Source: a virus
Virus record (IMG/VR): IMGVR_UViG_3300001533_000950
Coordinates: 1-46,058 of that record
DNA length: 46,058 bases
Direction: 5' to 3' (one strand)
In this document: in pieces, positions 32,238 through 40,842 of the stretch
Position numbering within the stretch: position 1 is the stretch's first letter
Layout: every line of letters starts with the position of its first letter
Translations under genes and position numbers: made by a program
Notes under the pieces: model-generated
Told to the model about the DNA's origin: nothing
The model's database searches: none
The model's input: only the letters and a program-made list of their open reading frames with translations

Positions 32238-33188
32238 CTATGATACTTGGTCGATGAAACTCACGTCTTCGCAAAAGGCATCATCAACCTCTGTAACGTA
32301 ATCACCCAAAACAGTGTCTCTCCATATCTGCTTCGCTTCTCTCCTATTTGGGTCATCTGTAGAAACGAAGTCTGCAACAATGCCGTCAATCAAAACATCA
32401 ACGGCATGTTCAGGTATCTGAACAACAACAGAATCAGGAGATGTTTGGTTGTCAACTGCCGTCGCAAAGTCAGAAACGTATACCACGTGCAGGCCATTAG
32501 CACTAAGCGGAGCCTTGTAAAGCTCAAGGTAGTAGCTGAACGTCTGATCCGTAGACGCAGACAAAGTAGACCTGGTAATTGTGCAATACTGCGGTCCCGG
32601 CGTACTGTACGGAAGATCCTGGGAATGTAGCCTCGATCGAATCATTGACAATTCTTGAGGAGTCTTGAATGTCAAAGACCTTCCGTATCCATACGCACCG
32701 ACAAGACCCATGAAGTCAGATGGCAACTCCAGTCGATCGCACACGACATACGCTCCGTCACTCGATAACGCAGGCCAATAAAACGGATCGACAAGCTCGA
32801 AATGAGTCGAATCCGTGATGCTCTCGATCCTGAGAAGCAGATTCCTCGCTGCATCATTCAGTTGGTAGACATACATAATCCCACCAGCATGATTGTCTGA
32901 TACGGTTCCGGTGTTGCACGTAACCGTAGTGTCGCCGTTTGACACCGTAGCCGTAATCGACGACCTTGCCGCAGGAGCTAAGAACGCTTCACGGAGAGCC
33001 CACCCTGGTTTCTTCGTTCTGATGATCTCTCGAATGACATCGTCATAAGATTGCAAAAACCTCTGAGTCACAATGTCTGCGTTCTGCAACGAAAGCGTTT
33101 CAATGTGGGGCTTCAGGTTGCCAACTCGGTAGCTTACGATCCTGGCAACATCAAGGAGCGTGTACGAAAAAGACTTTGTGAGATCCAT
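32238..33188 (-). CDS. head-tail adaptor-like virion protein, paralogue 1
   Basis: 316 aa, ATG with TAGGAGATAGAAG upstream. YTLLDVARIVSYRVGNLKPH at the start, TTVTCNTGTVSDNHAGG, RLELPSDFMGLVGAYGYG, QYCTITRSTLSAS and VDVLIDGIVADFVS place it in the same family as the next two genes. All three keep length, order of blocks and the closing 'A..iWr..vL..yv' helix. Three adjacent copies suggest either a hetero-ring or gene duplication with division of labour. Confidence 0.6.
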   Translation of the reverse strand: MDLTKSFSYTLLDVARIVSYRVGNLKPHIETLSLQNADIVTQRFLQSYDDVIREIIRTKKPGWALREAFLAPAARSSITATVSNGDTTVTCNTGTVSDNHAGGIMYVYQLNDAARNLLLRIESITDSTHFELVDPFYWPALSSDGAYVVCDRLELPSDFMGLVGAYGYGRSLTFKTPQELSMIRSRLHSQDLPYSTPGPQYCTITRSTLSASTDQTFSYYLELYKAPLSANGLHVVYVSDFATAVDNQTSPDSVVVQIPEHAVDVLIDGIVADFVSTDDPNRREAKQIWRDTVLGDYVTEVDDAFCEDVSFIDQVS

Positions 33189-33198
33189 CTTCTATCTC

Positions 33199-34452
33199 CT
33201 ACAGCCCTGCATGAGCAAGGATCTTTCGTCTTGCAGCTGTTCCTTCTTTCCATAGAACAGAAAGATGGACAGCAGACACCCTGGCTGCTACGCCCGTCGT
33301 AGATACGTTGTCTTCTACAGCTTCAAAGTTCGTACCAGTCAAGTCACTGTACTTCCACGATGCGCTAGTATTCGGATTTTGCTCCGACAACCACGAATAA
33401 TTAGGATACAAAATATCGCCTTCTAACGATGCACCAGTAGCAACAGCATAATCTGTCCCGTTGATGCGAGGATAAAACTTGACAATAGTTGCAGCAGGAG
33501 CAGACCCATCCATGTAGCTATACCAATCCACGCGAATAGCAACTATGCTGTCTCCGGTAGATGGGCCGTCTGTCAATGTTCCATAGGTCTCGTCCGAAAT
33601 GTCAAAAACCTGGGATTCTTTCCTGCCTGCCCTTGAATTGGTTATCCTGTTTATGCTGTTGACTTCACGATCGGAAGGATATTGCGCAGGATCGTTGTAT
33701 GCAATGTCGCTACGTTCCTGTAATCTAGTGTAGATTCCTAGCCAAGCTGTATAATTTCCATCATCTACAGGAACAGCGACAGAAGATACCGTGCAATCAG
33801 AATAGAACTTGTTGTTCGAAACGATAACGTCATCGAAATAGATTTCCCAGTTTCCGCTTAGGTCTCCCGCGCTCCCCGTGCTCTTCCCGAATCTGTAATA
33901 CGTTGGAGCTTCGTGATACGTCCAGCCTTCGTAATCAATCTCAAGCTCGCCATCCAACCAAACGCGGACCCTTCCGTCTTCTTCGTCCTCCGCAGACGCC
34001 CTCTGCCACCTGACTTCAATCAAGTGCCATGTGCCTATCTGAAGAGACGTACTACCCGTTTGCGCCGATGATCCGCTTGGCTTGAGAGAGAGATACCTAT
34101 TCGTCATCGTGAGGGCAAGATACCAAGGAGATGTCATTCCGCTGACGATTCTCAAATCGGTTCTTCCGAAACCAGTGACAACATCCTTAGCAGTCTTGAA
34201 CCAAAACGACAAGAAAACATCGTCATCATCCGTGCTGAACTCAGTAGATCTTCCGTTATTGGTCGCATTGTCAACGGAATACACATCAGCATATCCCTGA
34301 TGCGAAATGTTACTTGATGCGCATTTCAAGCAACCATCGCCGTGTTTCTGTCCGGAAACTACGCCATACGCATAATCGCCACTCAAATGCCATGACTGGC
34401 CAATTCCCTTAGTCGTACCCGGCTCAAACCCTATGTAAGTTAGTAAGCCCAT
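33199..34452 (-). CDS. LamG/concanavalin A-like lectin-fold virion protein
   Basis: 417 aa from ATG 34452 (AAGGTG upstream); the longer open frame overlaps the previous gene out of phase. The first half has the jelly-roll rhythm of LamG/Laminin_G_3 domains: VFLSFWFKTAKDV, RIVSGMTSPWYLALTMTNRY, GTWHLIEVRWQRASAEDEED, RVRVWLDGELEIDY and NWEIYFDDVIVSNNKFY. The C-terminal half is a second beta domain (SVAVPVDDGNYTAWL ... VSAVHLSVLWKEGTA). A surface lectin for host or sugar binding, or a tail-tip part, is likely. Confidence 0.65.
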   Translation of the reverse strand: MGLLTYIGFEPGTTKGIGQSWHLSGDYAYGVVSGQKHGDGCLKCASSNISHQGYADVYSVDNATNNGRSTEFSTDDDDVFLSFWFKTAKDVVTGFGRTDLRIVSGMTSPWYLALTMTNRYLSLKPSGSSAQTGSTSLQIGTWHLIEVRWQRASAEDEEDGRVRVWLDGELEIDYEGWTYHEAPTYYRFGKSTGSAGDLSGNWEIYFDDVIVSNNKFYSDCTVSSVAVPVDDGNYTAWLGIYTRLQERSDIAYNDPAQYPSDREVNSINRITNSRAGRKESQVFDISDETYGTLTDGPSTGDSIVAIRVDWYSYMDGSAPAATIVKFYPRINGTDYAVATGASLEGDILYPNYSWLSEQNPNTSASWKYSDLTGTNFEAVEDNVSTTGVAARVSAVHLSVLWKEGTAARRKILAHAGL

Positions 34453-34454
34453 TA

Positions 34455-34967
34455 CTACACCTTCGTGTAAGCAATCGTCACAGGCGCAATGACCGTTCCA
34501 TTCGCCCAGACGTTCACTGCCGTATTCGTTGCGCCCTGTGCCGGGTGCGCTACCAAGTTCCAATTGAAAGGAAGTTCCGGCCCTACATACCCACGAACGA
34601 ACGGAGTTGACCCAAACCGAAACTCAAATCTCCTGCCCGAATCGGCGTTTTCGTTGCAGATGCAAATGCCAAGCACCTTGATTGACGTGCCACCTCCTGG
34701 AGCAGAGATCACTGTCTGACTGCCAGACGCAGCCGAGAAACTCAAAAGAGCCACTGCATACCCTCTCGGAGTAGTCAGCCCGGCGTCCACAATGCCTTCT
34801 ATGGCAACAGTGTTCTCGACGTTCACTGTACCGTCGATATTGAACGTTGCTCCACTTGTGATCGCACCGATTTTGACGATCTTGCGAAGATCGCTATCTA
34901 CAGAAACCTCTCCACCAACAACTTTGGAGAAGTCAGAGGCGTTTGGATTCCAATTTCCGCTTGGCAT
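34455..34967 (-). CDS. beta-rich virion protein, unknown
   Basis: 170 aa; starts inside the end of the coiled-coil gene (35 bp overlap). A short N-terminal helix (NPNASDFSKVVGGEV) is followed by a beta-repeat stretch around ATFNIDGTVNVENTVAIEGI that looks like a small fibre segment, then a Ser/Gly/Val-rich barrel-like domain (ALLSFSAASGSQTVISAPGG; FRFGSTPFVRGYVG). Comparable 'SGRRFEFRFGS' layouts occur in small fibre or decoration proteins. Function unknown. Confidence 0.55.
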   Translation of the reverse strand: MPSGNWNPNASDFSKVVGGEVSVDSDLRKIVKIGAITSGATFNIDGTVNVENTVAIEGIVDAGLTTPRGYAVALLSFSAASGSQTVISAPGGGTSIKVLGICICNENADSGRRFEFRFGSTPFVRGYVGPELPFNWNLVAHPAQGATNTAVNVWANGTVIAPVTIAYTKV

Positions 34968-35928
34968 CTTCGATCATTCCCCATTGCTTGCGAATGTCGT
35001 CCCTAGCCTTCTCGATGGCTTTCTCTTGCATCATTACCCTGGACTCTCGCTGCAAGATTCTCGATTCGCGCTCATTATGAGCATCCTCAAGATACTTGAG
35101 CTTGCCTTGCTCAGACAAAAGATCTCTCTTGATCTGATTCAACCTAGCGGTTTCCGCTTGGCGCTCTACACTAATCTTCTCGATCTCTTTTGCGATCAGA
35201 GTAGATTGCTTCGACTTCTTCTCGGCTTCATCAATGATGCTATTTGCGAACCTTAAAGACTCCGAGGCTTCGTCAAGCTTGCTGCTCGCTATTCTCATCT
35301 TCTCGTCCGCTTCAGACTCAACCATCTCAGCGGCGCCGAAACGCTCATCTAACGCCATTCTGATTTCTTTGTTCGCAAGCTCCTTGCGTTCAAGGTCCTT
35401 CTTCTGGTCATCAATTGCCTTCTTGGCGTTCAAATTGTCAATAGCGTACACACGGTTCGCCTCTTCGTCGGCCATCAACCGAGCTTTCCTTGAGTCCAGA
35501 GAATCTCTCCATTCGTACAGGCGCCTCTCCTCTTCGCTGCAAAACGCCTCGCGCTCGGAGAGTTCCTTTTGCTTAGCCGTACGCTCTGCGTCAAACGACG
35601 CCCATGCAGCTTGCAACTTCTGAGCCTCCTCCTCGACTGTCTTCATTTCGAGAGAGGCAATCCGTTTGGCTTCTGAAAGATACTCATTCTTCTGTTGCTC
35701 AGCATTTTCGAGCAAGGCACTAGCTTCGGCTTCGGACTCCTCGATCTGCAACCGCAACTGGTTGAGAACAGCCTCGCGTTCCGCGATGACCCTTTCGAGG
35801 CGATCTACTTTGGAAGCAAGATCCAACCTAGCAACGATATCATCGTACTTCTTCTTGGCGACCTTCGTTGCAGCGCTAATGCTCTCAGCTGATTGTCCAG
35901 AAACAAGAGCATGCTTACTGGGCATCAT
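34933..35928 (-). CDS. long coiled-coil protein
   Basis: 331 aa; two adjacent ATGs overlap the stop of the previous gene, with TGGGGGTGG upstream. From about residue 40 to the end it is nearly unbroken heptad-type helix, rich in Glu, Lys, Ala, Leu (VDRLERVIAEREAVLNQLRL; ERESRILQRESRVMMQEKAI). There are no Pro-Gly breaks of note. It is too short for a tape measure of a long tail and lies among capsid-side genes. Candidates are an internal core rod, a fibre shaft or an assembly chaperone. Confidence 0.6.
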   Translation of the reverse strand: MMPSKHALVSGQSAESISAATKVAKKKYDDIVARLDLASKVDRLERVIAEREAVLNQLRLQIEESEAEASALLENAEQQKNEYLSEAKRIASLEMKTVEEEAQKLQAAWASFDAERTAKQKELSEREAFCSEEERRLYEWRDSLDSRKARLMADEEANRVYAIDNLNAKKAIDDQKKDLERKELANKEIRMALDERFGAAEMVESEADEKMRIASSKLDEASESLRFANSIIDEAEKKSKQSTLIAKEIEKISVERQAETARLNQIKRDLLSEQGKLKYLEDAHNERESRILQRESRVMMQEKAIEKARDDIRKQWGMIEDAKRKLESKRL

Positions 35929-36416
35929 CCACCCCCAGGATCCGGCCTGAATCCAATCTCGATAACCAAACTCTCAAGCTGCAAGCCACCCATAGACGTT
36001 GTGGAAACGCCCAAGTGAAAGTTCTTCGATCCAGTCTTGTCAAAATACGGAATGCCAAGATCGTTCTTCCCTTGAAACTGAATCTGAGTCGCCGCGCTGC
36101 TGAGTTCAAAGAAGTCAGCAGCCGCAAACGGCTCATGGTCGATGTAATGGTTCGATGTGATTGTATCAGAAGGAGTTGACCCGCTACTGAAAACAAACAC
36201 AGTAACTGCCTTGGCAACCGCCGTTCCTTCGTAAACTGCCAAATGCTCGATCGTGCCACGTAGCCTACTGTGAGCATCTACAGGAACAGCGCCGTCAACA
36301 AGATTCGTGGAATTGGCCGGGATGTCAGCCTGAACCAGCGATTTTTGAGATATGCCGCCCGTCAAAGCACTCCAATATGTAGGCCCCGCCCGAAACCACA
36401 ACAGATCTCTTGTCAT
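35925..36416 (-). CDS. beta-rich virion protein, unknown
   Basis: 163 aa; ATG overlaps the stop of the GT-methyltransferase gene (ATGA) with AAGGGGGAAAAG upstream. Beta-type composition with small polar residues (LRGTIEHLAVYEGTAVAKAV; TQIQFQGKNDLGIPYFDKTG; LQLESLVIEIGFRPDPGGG). No family recognised. Location suggests a structural protein. Confidence 0.5.
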   Translation of the reverse strand: MTRDLLWFRAGPTYWSALTGGISQKSLVQADIPANSTNLVDGAVPVDAHSRLRGTIEHLAVYEGTAVAKAVTVFVFSSGSTPSDTITSNHYIDHEPFAAADFFELSSAATQIQFQGKNDLGIPYFDKTGSKNFHLGVSTTSMGGLQLESLVIEIGFRPDPGGG

Positions 36417-37981
36417 TTCTTTTCCCCCTTCTTACGAACAATGCGCTTTTTCTTCGGGCTCTGCTCTTGCTGCGAACATACCGCCAACAAAAAATGAGGA
36501 TCCACCTTCATGATCTTGATGCTCTTGAAGTAAGCACCAAGCATCTTCTTCAGGCTCGAAGTATCAAACACTTGAACGTGCTCACCTTCGGGTGTGCCCT
36601 CAAGGTGGCCATCAGGGGTAGAGAAGATTGCCATCTTCGAATGAGACGCTTCTTTCATGAAAGCATGAAGCTTCTCATCATTCAAATGCTCAATCGTCTC
36701 TGTGGATACGACCACATGCTTATTGCCATCGACATGAAAACTTCCAGCGTCGCCAACGACACCGTCCATCCACCTGCTCTTCACCATCTCTATAGCCTTG
36801 TTCGAAACGTCAATCCCGAATACCTTGGATTGTTTCTTCTTGGCAAGCATATCCATCAGAACACCTACGCCGCAACCGACATCGACCACCGTAGAGCCTT
36901 CAGGAACAATTTCGCAAATCTTGTCATACAGTCCCATGTAAACCGTAGCCTTCTCTCCGAATCCATGGCCGCGAGATTCCCATACATGGTTCCAATACGA
37001 TGCTTTGTTGATATCCTTCTTCAAGTGCGGTGAATCCTTCGGCAACCCATAGATCGTTTGAGAGTTTACGTCGAGATGCCCACACTGAATCCATGCAGCA
37101 AGATAAACCTGCCACGCTCCTTCTCGGATGTTGTTGTTCAAAATGTCTTCGTGGACAGTGCTCAGAGGAATACCAAGCTTCTTGGCTGTGAGTTCATGCA
37201 TCCTCTTGCAGAAACGAATATCGTGGCCCCACATACCCTTGCCAGACACAAGATCGGAAGTGTCAAGCCACCATGGCTCCTCATCCAAAAGCTCACGCAT
37301 TTCAATCAAAGCCTCTACGCGAGCCATCATGCATCCCGCGCCTGCACCGAAGATAGGTTCAATGATACCCCTCTGGACAACAAAGTCCCAGTGAGCCCCT
37401 TGCCCATGCGTTTTGTAGACAAGGGGCTCCTGGCAATCCTCCCGAGTCGTATATATTCCAGTGACAATCGCAGCCTCCGGATGGCGCTCCATGATGTTGT
37501 GCATGTCATACAGCGCCTTCGGAGGCCATAGAGTGTCATCGTCCCAATAGGCGATGTACTTGGCGCCATTCTCGATCGCTTGCCATGTCATCTCATTTCT
37601 CGCTTGAGCAGAGAGAATAGACTTACGAAACAAGAACTGCACCGACGTGAGAAGAGGAAGAACAAGCTGCAACGGATTCGCCATCATCTCGATGGGAACC
37701 ATCCCAGCCCTGCGAACACGCAACCTCTGATCGAAATCCTCGCCGCACTTAGCACACTTCACAAAAATCTGCCTCGTTTTGCAGTGAGGACACTCGTAAA
37801 TGTTCGGATCGTCTTTGTCTCCGCATGGGATCACGATTGCGATCTTGGGAGATGTAGGCAACACCTTCGCCTGGGGGCGAAGATCCATCACCCTGAACAA
37901 GCCCTTGTCGGCCGCTTGATCCAAAGATTCCCGAACATCAAAAGGCATCTTCGGCATTGTTCTTTCGATCTTCTCAGACAT
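36413..37981 (-). CDS. fusion of GT-A glycosyltransferase and SAM-dependent methyltransferase
   Basis: 522 aa, ATG with TGGAGGATGT upstream. Residues 45-290: a GT-A fold with IAIVIPCGD at the first strand, a zinc-ribbon insert CPHC...CAKC (64-79), KYIAYWDDDTLWP (141-152) whose DDD binds the sugar-nucleotide metal, and FGAGAGCMMARVEAL plus WWLDTSDLVSGKGMWGHDIRFC for the acceptor side. Residues about 325-500: a class I methyltransferase with STVVDVGCGVGVLMDMLA (363-380), VFGIDVSNKAIEMV and VVSTETIEHL. One chain could add and then methylate a sugar. Its place between virion genes suggests modification of capsid or tail proteins; DNA-base modification is possible too. Confidence 0.82.
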   Translation of the reverse strand: MSEKIERTMPKMPFDVRESLDQAADKGLFRVMDLRPQAKVLPTSPKIAIVIPCGDKDDPNIYECPHCKTRQIFVKCAKCGEDFDQRLRVRRAGMVPIEMMANPLQLVLPLLTSVQFLFRKSILSAQARNEMTWQAIENGAKYIAYWDDDTLWPPKALYDMHNIMERHPEAAIVTGIYTTREDCQEPLVYKTHGQGAHWDFVVQRGIIEPIFGAGAGCMMARVEALIEMRELLDEEPWWLDTSDLVSGKGMWGHDIRFCKRMHELTAKKLGIPLSTVHEDILNNNIREGAWQVYLAAWIQCGHLDVNSQTIYGLPKDSPHLKKDINKASYWNHVWESRGHGFGEKATVYMGLYDKICEIVPEGSTVVDVGCGVGVLMDMLAKKKQSKVFGIDVSNKAIEMVKSRWMDGVVGDAGSFHVDGNKHVVVSTETIEHLNDEKLHAFMKEASHSKMAIFSTPDGHLEGTPEGEHVQVFDTSSLKKMLGAYFKSIKIMKVDPHFLLAVCSQQEQSPKKKRIVRKKGEKK

Positions 37982-38018
37982 ACATCCTCCACGGGGTTTG
38001 GTTTTGAGTTCCTACGTG

Positions 38019-38516
38019 CTAGATCTCGACAATGAAGGCTCCACCAATGCTGTTTGCTGTGCTGGCAGTGTTTCCGAGCATGATCTTAACACTCAAAAGC
38101 TTGCCAGCTGCGAACGTATCTGTGTCCTTCGCCTGAGTAGCCACAGCCGAATGCGTAACGGTAGTGTTGAGGGTCACAGAAAACCCAGTAGACGTGGAAC
38201 CCACATACACCGTCGCCGTGATGTGCCCTGTCGCCACCGCCGTCGGTGCGTAGATCGACAGTCCTACAACGCTACCAGCTTTCGGGGCTGCCCATTTCGT
38301 GCAAGTAGCAGATCCACACAGTCCAGCGTCACCAAGATCGTTCCCAGTGTCGCCGGCCGTGATGGCTTCCTTGAATGGAATCAGAATCTTCTGACCATCC
38401 ACGTTGTCTCCGAGAGAACAGCCATCGACACCACCTGTCCCAGTGTAGGTCAAACTGTCCGTGATGACCTGGGCGCCTCTCTTCGAAAGAAAATCCCCTC
38501 GAACATGGTCTGCCAT
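38019..38516 (-). CDS. beta-rich virion protein, possible head decoration protein
   Basis: 165 aa, ATG with GGAGGAGGTGGC upstream. After ADHVRGDFLSKRGAQVITDS the sequence is Gly/Thr/Val/Ala-rich beta (GSVVGLSIYAPTAVATGHIT; VKIMLGNTASTANSIGGAF), with two Cys close together (CGSATC). The gene comes directly after the major capsid protein, where decoration or fibre proteins are usual. Function is otherwise unknown. Confidence 0.5.
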   Translation of the reverse strand: MADHVRGDFLSKRGAQVITDSLTYTGTGGVDGCSLGDNVDGQKILIPFKEAITAGDTGNDLGDAGLCGSATCTKWAAPKAGSVVGLSIYAPTAVATGHITATVYVGSTSTGFSVTLNTTVTHSAVATQAKDTDTFAAGKLLSVKIMLGNTASTANSIGGAFIVEI

Positions 38517-38534
38517 TGTCAGCCACCTCCTCCC

Positions 38535-39440
38535 TTATGCGCCAGTGGACCCATAGATCGCCCTCGGATCCGAAGCCCCAAAGGAGCAGATGAAAAGAAC
38601 CTTCGTCTTCGCGGTGTGCGAATCGAAGTGGAAACCGTGGCTGGTCTGCGGCTTCGCATTCCAGTACCAATTGATCTCCGTGTTCTTCTTGTCACCAAGA
38701 ATCCACCACGCCGTCGAAGACGACAGGAACGGCCAGATCACAGGTGCCACCTTGCCGAAGACGTAGGACTTGGCGTGAGTGGTTGTATCATGCCGCATGG
38801 GAGACTGAAGAAGCTCATGCAACATCGGAGCCAGGTCCGGCTTGCAAAGGATCTTCGAGGGATTCTGCGGCTGCGGAAGCCCCTGAAGATCCTTCTGGTT
38901 CATGAACGCAACCAAAGCCGTCTCCAGCGCCGTATGCCCCAGAGCTGCCGTGGTCTTGTTCGAAAACTCGCCGGCGCCACGAACGTACTTGTGGTCCGTA
39001 TCACACACGTACTCCCCGTCAGCCGTGGTGTACGTAGCAAAGGTTCCGTCGAAGAACGAAGCTCCAAGCGTCTCCAGCGACATCCGCAGAGACCTCTTCA
39101 AGTGAGTGGCGTACTTCTTCGAGAACCCATCAAGGTCCTGCTGGGCGGCCATCCAACCAATCTGATACCCAAGCCCATACTGGACATGGGTATATGACTT
39201 GTATGGCCCCTGAACCATGTTGTCGTAGTTGACGGAGCCATTCTCGATCATGTCTTCGAACAAACCAAGCCCCGCAAACGTAGGAATCTGTTCCGTCATA
39301 CGCTTACTCGACTTGACATTGAAAAGAGATGACCAAATCAGAGACGGATCCTTCCATCTCTCAGGTCCAATGTAATCGTCGATGTAGGGAATACGATTGG
39401 CGTACGCCCTATGAAACGTTTCCCTGGTGAACATTGCCAT
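38535..39440 (-). CDS. major capsid protein, Mu T-like
   Basis: 301 aa, ATG with GAGGAAATGAG upstream. HK97-type capsid proteins of the Mu gpT kind have a 'TDHKY..G.G..SN' element, an E-loop and a P-domain helix; here CDTDHKYVRGAGEFSN (about 146-161) and the upstream LKRSLRMSLETLGASFFDGT fit. YKSYTHVQYGLGYQIGWMAA is like the N-arm/E-loop strand, and the C-terminal KTKVLFICSFGASDPRAIYG the last strand. Order scaffold - two small proteins - capsid is standard. The length of about 300 aa is normal. Confidence 0.75.
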   Translation of the reverse strand: MAMFTRETFHRAYANRIPYIDDYIGPERWKDPSLIWSSLFNVKSSKRMTEQIPTFAGLGLFEDMIENGSVNYDNMVQGPYKSYTHVQYGLGYQIGWMAAQQDLDGFSKKYATHLKRSLRMSLETLGASFFDGTFATYTTADGEYVCDTDHKYVRGAGEFSNKTTAALGHTALETALVAFMNQKDLQGLPQPQNPSKILCKPDLAPMLHELLQSPMRHDTTTHAKSYVFGKVAPVIWPFLSSSTAWWILGDKKNTEINWYWNAKPQTSHGFHFDSHTAKTKVLFICSFGASDPRAIYGSTGA

Positions 39441-39480
39441 TTCTCATTTCCTCCTATCTATGTCAAAACGTGAGCTTCAA

Positions 39481-40026
39481 CTAAGCCCAGGTGTTCTGGT
39501 ACGTCAAATTGACTCCGTAGGGGTTGAACTCAACGAGCAGATCGACATTCGTATTGGCCCACTCGTTGCCGATCTCGCCCGACTTCCCAACGATGCGAAG
39601 CGGGTACGCATCCATCGTATTCGTTCGTCCGGCGCTCGTCACCGAAACCTCGCACGTGGACAACCCTGAATCCGTCGAACCGCCACCGTTTCCAGTGACC
39701 TTGACGTTCATATTCAGCATCGTAGCTTCCGTGGTCGCCTTCGACCCGTCACTCTGACACTTGAACACGTGGTCGTGAGGCCAGAAATTGATCCTCGTGC
39801 GCGTCGTGGCCGACCCAGCATAGTATTGAGCGCACACACCAATTACGTCTGCCGGAGTTTCCGCCGCTCCAGCCTTCGCGTATCCAGACGCTGAATAGGT
39901 CAAGATCTGACCCACATACAGACTGGTCGAATACTTAGAAGCCAACGGAGCAGACCTCACATACGGAGCCCCGCCGTCCTTGCGATGAACAGGGACAAGT
40001 CCCCTTCGAAAATCGACGTTAGCCAT
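39481..40026 (-). CDS. putative head decoration / stabilisation protein
   Basis: 181 aa. ANVDFRRGLVPVHRKDGGAP at the start, LYVGQILTYSASGYAKAG, then VIGVCAQYYAGSA (the 'iGV...y......' strand of decoration barrel proteins), INFWPHDHVFKCQSDGS, and a closing DLLVEFNPYGVNLTYQNTWA. This 'G-v-l....g.v......d..iGv' arrangement precedes the major capsid gene in many Mu-like and podovirus heads. Overlaps the preceding gene by 8 bases. Confidence 0.55.
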   Translation of the reverse strand: MANVDFRRGLVPVHRKDGGAPYVRSAPLASKYSTSLYVGQILTYSASGYAKAGAAETPADVIGVCAQYYAGSATTRTRINFWPHDHVFKCQSDGSKATTEATMLNMNVKVTGNGGGSTDSGLSTCEVSVTSAGRTNTMDAYPLRIVGKSGEIGNEWANTNVDLLVEFNPYGVNLTYQNTWA

Positions 40027-40825
40027 CTTCGTTCTCCTCCTCTATCTCGGTTGGGACATAGCCTTCATATCCCTTCGGTCCCGAGAGCCTCATGTCCTGT
40101 ACGTGACCACCCGCGCTGGCAGCAATGACATCCCGCTCGTCATCAAACCCACTAACGTTGATGTCACCAAACGCCATCGTATCTTCCCCGCCCGACGACT
40201 TCCCGGCTATGGCCTGCGCTTGAATGCGGTATGTCTCCTCATGCTTGCGCATCCGCCTGGTAATGTCGTACCTCTCTGCCAACATCTTATCCCGAGAATC
40301 CACGATTCGCCTCGGTGCAATCTTGACAATCGCATCGTGACCAACCTTCAGGTATCCCTGCTCCGTCCATCGACCGGCCGGAACCACAATCCCTAACTCC
40401 TCGGCCCGATCCTTCGTCAACGGTTCGTAAATCTGCGCATCAAACGTGGGAAGGATTGGATTGCGTTGCTCACGATACTCCGAATCGAAGAAAACGTGAA
40501 CATGACGTTTCGTCTCTTCGGGAGCGGACCAATCCAGAGGATTCCGCTCGAAGAAGTCTCGCGGCACCGTTTCTGACAATCCCTGAGCACTGATACGATC
40601 TTCCGCCCACCTGGCCGCTTTGGTCTCTGCGCGGAACTTTGTCCTGCGCTTGGTCGGGACGCTTTCCTCTTCGACAACCCTGTGAGCTTCCCTGATCTTA
40701 TCTTTCTCGGTCCTGCGTTCACGAGCATCACGACTGCGCTCCTTCGCTTCGCATTCTTTTTCCACGCGCTCCCGCCTGGAAGCGATCGCCTTGGCCTTTT
40801 CCGCAATGTTGTCAAACTCTGCCAT
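40019..40825 (-). CDS. hypothetical virion-module protein, charged N-terminus
   Basis: 268 aa, ATG with GGGGAGGTGATGG upstream. Residues 1-80 are very basic/acidic helix (AEKAKAIASRRERVEKECEA; RERRTEKDKIREAHRVVEEE), which could be a disordered scaffold-like or DNA-contact part. Then comes a folded middle (HVHVFFDSEYREQRN, YLKVGHDAIVKIAPRRIVDS) and an acidic tail (TEIEEENEDG). Lies between scaffold and decoration genes. No family recognised. Confidence 0.5.
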   Translation of the reverse strand: MAEFDNIAEKAKAIASRRERVEKECEAKERSRDARERRTEKDKIREAHRVVEEESVPTKRRTKFRAETKAARWAEDRISAQGLSETVPRDFFERNPLDWSAPEETKRHVHVFFDSEYREQRNPILPTFDAQIYEPLTKDRAEELGIVVPAGRWTEQGYLKVGHDAIVKIAPRRIVDSRDKMLAERYDITRRMRKHEETYRIQAQAIAGKSSGGEDTMAFGDINVSGFDDERDVIAASAGGHVQDMRLSGPKGYEGYVPTEIEEENEDG

Positions 40826-40842
40826 GGTCCATCACCTCCCCT

